This document shows, one piece after another, positions 6,808-8,994 of a DNA stretch of 8,994 nucleotides. Source of the stretch: Atopobium sp. ICM42b (GTDB lineage: Bacteria; Actinomycetota; Coriobacteriia; Coriobacteriales; Atopobiaceae); NCBI GenBank assembly GCA_000564995.1, contig JDFH01000036.1:1-8994 (forward strand). Direction: 5' to 3'. Position numbers and translations under genes: made by a program. How positions within the stretch are numbered: position 1 is the first letter of the stretch; every line of letters begins with the position of its first letter. The notes beneath the pieces are model-generated. The model did no database searches, had not been told where the DNA came from, and was given only the letters and a program-made list of their open reading frames with translations.

Positions 6808-8742
6808 ATGGCAGATAACGATAACAAGCACCGTAGATCTATGTCGATGCTACTCTATATTGCAGTAGCCATCTTTGTATATCTCCTGCTTAGCAACACA
6901 TTATTACCAGGGCTTCTGCGTCAACAGGTACAAACTGTCTCGTACAGTGAGTTCCTTAACAAGATTGACAACAATGAAGTCACCAAGGTAGACCTTAATA
7001 CGGGCAGCAGAAACATTAGGTTTACAACTGGCTCTGGAGATTCCGAGAAGGTCTTTGAGACCACGCAATTCCCTAATGATTCAACACTGGTTCAGACGCT
7101 TAGAGACCACAAAGTTGATTTCTCGGCTTCTATTCCTGACAACTCTACAAACATGCTGCTCTATGCCCTTATTCAGTATGGCATCCCTCTTGTTCTCTTC
7201 TTGGGCATTGGCTACTTTATCAACCGTTCCCTTAAACGCGCCATGGGTGACGATGGTCCTTCCATGAACTTTGGTGGCGGCTTTGGAGGTCTTGGCGGCA
7301 ATCTTGGTCGCTCAAGTGCTAAAGAAATTAAGGGAGAAGACACAGGCATTACGTTTAAAGACGTTGCTGGCCAAGAAGAAGCTAAAGAGTCTATGCAAGA
7401 GATTGTTAGCTTCCTTAAGACTCCCGATAAGTACAAAGAGATTGGCGCTCGTTGCCCTCGTGGTGCCCTGCTTGTAGGCCCTCCAGGTACTGGTAAGACC
7501 CTCATTGCTAAGGCAGTTGCTGGTGAGGCAGGCGTTCCTTTCTTCCAGATTGCCGGCTCTGAGTTTGTTGAGATGTTTGTTGGACGCGGTGCTGCAAAAG
7601 TCCGTGACCTCTTCAAGCAAGCAAATGAAAAGGCTCCTTGCATCATCTTTATTGACGAGATTGATGCTGTTGGTAAGCGCCGTGATGCTTCTCTCAACTC
7701 CAACGATGAGCGTGAGCAAACCTTAAACCAGCTGCTCTCTGAGATGGACGGCTTTGATAACCACAAGGGCATTGTTGTTCTTGCAGCAACCAACCGCCCT
7801 GAGACCTTGGACAAGGCACTTCTGCGTCCTGGCCGTTTTGACCGCCGTATTCCTGTTGAGCTTCCAGACCTTAAGGGTCGTGAGGCAGTTCTTCAGATTC
7901 ACGCCAATGATGTAAAGATGGAGCCAGGCGTTGACCTCTCTATTATTGCTAAGTCCACACCAGGCGCATCCGGTGCAGACCTTGCAAACATCATCAACGA
8001 GGCAGCTCTTCGTGCTGTTCGCTTTGGTCGCCGTCGTGTTACCACCGAAGACCTTGCTGAGTCCGTTGACGTTGTTATTGCCGGCGCAAAGAAGAAGAAC
8101 ACTGTTCTTTCTGAGCACGAGAAGGACGTTGTGGCTTATCACGAGACCGGCCATGCAATTGTTGGTGCCATCCAGAAAAACGATGCTCCTGTTACCAAGA
8201 TCACCATTGTTCCTCGTACTGGCGGAGCTCTTGGCTTTACCATGCAAGTTGAGGATGACGAGCGTTATCTGATGAGCAAGAGCCAGGCAATGGATGAGAT
8301 TGCTGTACTCTGTGGTGGACGCGCAGCTGAAGAACTTATCTTTGGCGAGATGACCAATGGCGCTTCCAACGATATTGAGCGTGCAACAGCTATTGCTCGC
8401 GCTATGGTCACGCAGTACGGCATGTCTGACAAACTTGGCATGGTTACCCTCAGCCAGCAGCAAAGCCGTTATCTTGGTGGTGGCTCTTCCCTCACCTGCT
8501 CTGAAGCAACAGCTGAAGAGATTGATGCTGAGGTTAGGCGTATTGTTGAAGAGGGCCATCAGCGTGCACTTCAGACGCTTAAAGAGAACCGCTTTAAGCT
8601 GCATGAGATTGCTCACTACCTGCAGAAGAAGGAAACTATCACCGGCGAGGAGTTCATGAATATCCTCAAGCGCGAGAATACCTTTGCACCAGTAGTTGAG
8701 AACACCAATGAGGAAGGTTCCTCTACCTCTTCAGCAGAGTAA
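6808..8742 (+). CDS. ftsH: ATP-dependent zinc metalloprotease FtsH
   Basis: A 644-residue membrane-anchored AAA+ protease that forms hexamers and degrades misfolded membrane proteins and some regulatory proteins. TM1 is around 13-35 and TM2 around 116-138, with the small extracytoplasmic domain between. A glycine-rich linker (154-167) leads to the AAA module: Walker A GPPGTGKT (224-231), pore loop FVG (257-259), Walker B IIFIDEID (279-286) with D283/E284, and the second region of homology [19 protein letters not shown] (328-346) with arginine fingers R340 and R343. The protease domain has HETGH at 445-449, with D522 in NGASNDIE as the probable third zinc ligand. The tail is short, acidic and Ser/Thr-rich. 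I chose the ATG at 6808 because AAAGGG lies about 6 nt upstream; a TTG at 6781 would add nine residues without a good ribosome site. It stands alone, divergent from ileS. Its GC is clearly higher than the left part: a hand count of 8041-8100 gives 31 of 60. Confidence 0.97.
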   Translation: MADNDNKHRRSMSMLLYIAVAIFVYLLLSNTLLPGLLRQQVQTVSYSEFLNKIDNNEVTKVDLNTGSRNIRFTTGSGDSEKVFETTQFPNDSTLVQTLRDHKVDFSASIPDNSTNMLLYALIQYGIPLVLFLGIGYFINRSLKRAMGDDGPSMNFGGGFGGLGGNLGRSSAKEIKGEDTGITFKDVAGQEEAKESMQEIVSFLKTPDKYKEIGARCPRGALLVGPPGTGKTLIAKAVAGEAGVPFFQIAGSEFVEMFVGRGAAKVRDLFKQANEKAPCIIFIDEIDAVGKRRDASLNSNDEREQTLNQLLSEMDGFDNHKGIVVLAATNRPETLDKALLRPGRFDRRIPVELPDLKGREAVLQIHANDVKMEPGVDLSIIAKSTPGASGADLANIINEAALRAVRFGRRRVTTEDLAESVDVVIAGAKKKNTVLSEHEKDVVAYHETGHAIVGAIQKNDAPVTKITIVPRTGGALGFTMQVEDDERYLMSKSQAMDEIAVLCGGRAAEELIFGEMTNGASNDIERATAIARAMVTQYGMSDKLGMVTLSQQQSRYLGGGSSLTCSEATAEEIDAEVRRIVEEGHQRALQTLKENRFKLHEIAHYLQKKETITGEEFMNILKRENTFAPVVENTNEEGSSTSSAE

Positions 8743-8779
8743 CTTTGTCTCATAAGTAAAATTAAACGGCCGCCTATTC

Positions 8780-8825
8780 TGAACTGCCTCCCATTTCTTG
8801 GACATAAGAAATGGGAGGCAGTTCA
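8780..8825. repeat. Perfect 20-bp inverted repeat, 6-nt loop, downstream of ftsH
   Basis: GAACTGCCTCCCATTTCTT (8781-8799) is followed by GGACAT and its exact complement at 8806-8824; the flanking T8780/A8825 also pair, giving 20 bp. It lies 37 bp after the ftsH stop. Neither strand has a T-tract after the stem, so it is not a textbook intrinsic terminator, although a bidirectional, atypical terminator or a transcript 3'-end stabiliser is plausible. A dispersed hairpin element such as a small MITE is the other reading. Confidence 0.85.
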
Positions 8826-8867
8826 TATGCGGGTGATTATGATTCTGTAGCGTGTTAGCGTCGGCTT

Positions 8868-8993
8868 TTAGGCCTGGCGCACAAAATAGTGCAGCTTTCT
8901 TGTGTTCTGCTGAAGAATCGACATATTCTTAATCAAGATAGCCAGGCAGCTAGGCGGTCGTACTACCCGATATTCATCTCTATGCATAAACTT
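8868..8993 (-). other. Short open frame running off the right edge; possible gene 3' end
   Basis: The minus strand is open from the edge to a TAA at 8868-8870, giving 41 residues ending in NMSILQQNTRKLHYFVRQA. The other two minus frames are broken by stops. I recognise no family. If real, it is the C-terminal end of a gene converging on ftsH, which would make the hairpin at 8780-8825 a shared transcription end. A frame this short can be open by chance, so this is weak. Confidence 0.2.
8872..8947. other. Self-complementary segment with several small hairpins
   Basis: GCCTGGC (8872-8878) and GCCAGGC (8941-8947) are exact inverted copies that enclose smaller ones: GCAC/GTGC (8879-8892), GCAG/CTGC (8891-8910, sharing two bases with the former) and AAGAAT/ATTCTT (8913-8930). 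The span is 76 bases with a 7-bp closing stem, resembling a tRNA outline, but no T-loop or anticodon arm is present on either strand. It could be a structured RNA or remnant, or chance. Confidence 0.25.
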
Positions 8994-8994
8994 A

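Noticed and set aside
7723..8616. 297-codon minus-strand open frame opposite ftsH
   Set aside because: Fully antisense to the AAA/protease region of ftsH, with no recognisable domain; the ftsH frame is unambiguous.
8780..8835. Ordinary rho-independent terminator for ftsH
   Set aside because: The stem is strong, but ATATGCGGG follows it on the plus strand and no T-run follows on the minus strand, so I kept it as an inverted repeat of uncertain role.
8872..8947. tRNA gene suggested by a 76-base span with a 7-bp closing stem
   Set aside because: Neither strand has a GTTC-type T-loop, a proper 5-bp anticodon stem with 7-base loop, or a D-arm; the minus strand has TA after the first stem, but the rest does not fit.
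1..8994. CRISPR array, insertion sequence, toxin-antitoxin or defence cassette
   Set aside because: No regularly spaced repeats, transposase motifs, terminal repeats or small paired genes were found in reading either strand.

Overview
The window reads as a stretch of chromosome from a low-to-mid-GC Actinomycetota of the Coriobacteriia. A Lancefieldella/Atopobium-like member of Atopobiaceae is my best guess, inferred from general protein flavour, moderate GC and the ileS-lspA-rluD block. No rRNA or lineage marker is present, so the taxonomy is tentative. The window splits into an AT-rich accessory-looking part (about 1-2015) and a core housekeeping part (about 2021-8742).

Left part: a minus-strand ABC-exporter half-transporter, cut off by the window edge before its ATPase domain, diverges from a plus-strand AraC-family regulator. 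The 192-bp gap between their start codons holds a heptamer direct repeat and, close to the regulator, a perfect TATAAT -10 box. The layout suggests a regulator controlling the neighbouring transporter. Both genes are visibly AT-richer than what follows. The regulator ends only 5 bp from the end of the convergent rluD.

Middle part: a minus-strand operon ileS - lspA - rluD (isoleucyl-tRNA synthetase, lipoprotein signal peptidase, 23S rRNA pseudouridine synthase). The genes are packed tightly: 0 bp between ileS and lspA, and an 8-bp overlap between lspA and rluD. Ahead of ileS is a well-formed T-box leader of about 280 nt. It has an ATC (Ile) specifier, a TGGT bulge complementary to the ACCA end of tRNA-Ile, and mutually exclusive antiterminator and terminator helices. 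The whole operon is therefore probably induced when tRNA-Ile is uncharged.

Right part: ftsH, encoding the membrane-bound AAA+ zinc protease, lies divergently from ileS on the plus strand and is complete with all catalytic motifs. Behind it is a 20-bp perfect inverted repeat with a 6-nt loop and no T-tract, then about 170 bp that fold into several small hairpins and carry one short open frame running off the edge.

No new defence, mobile or biosynthetic system is evident. The most informative items are the ileS T-box and its reach over lspA/rluD, the candidate operator between the divergent araC/ABC genes, and the odd hairpin after ftsH.
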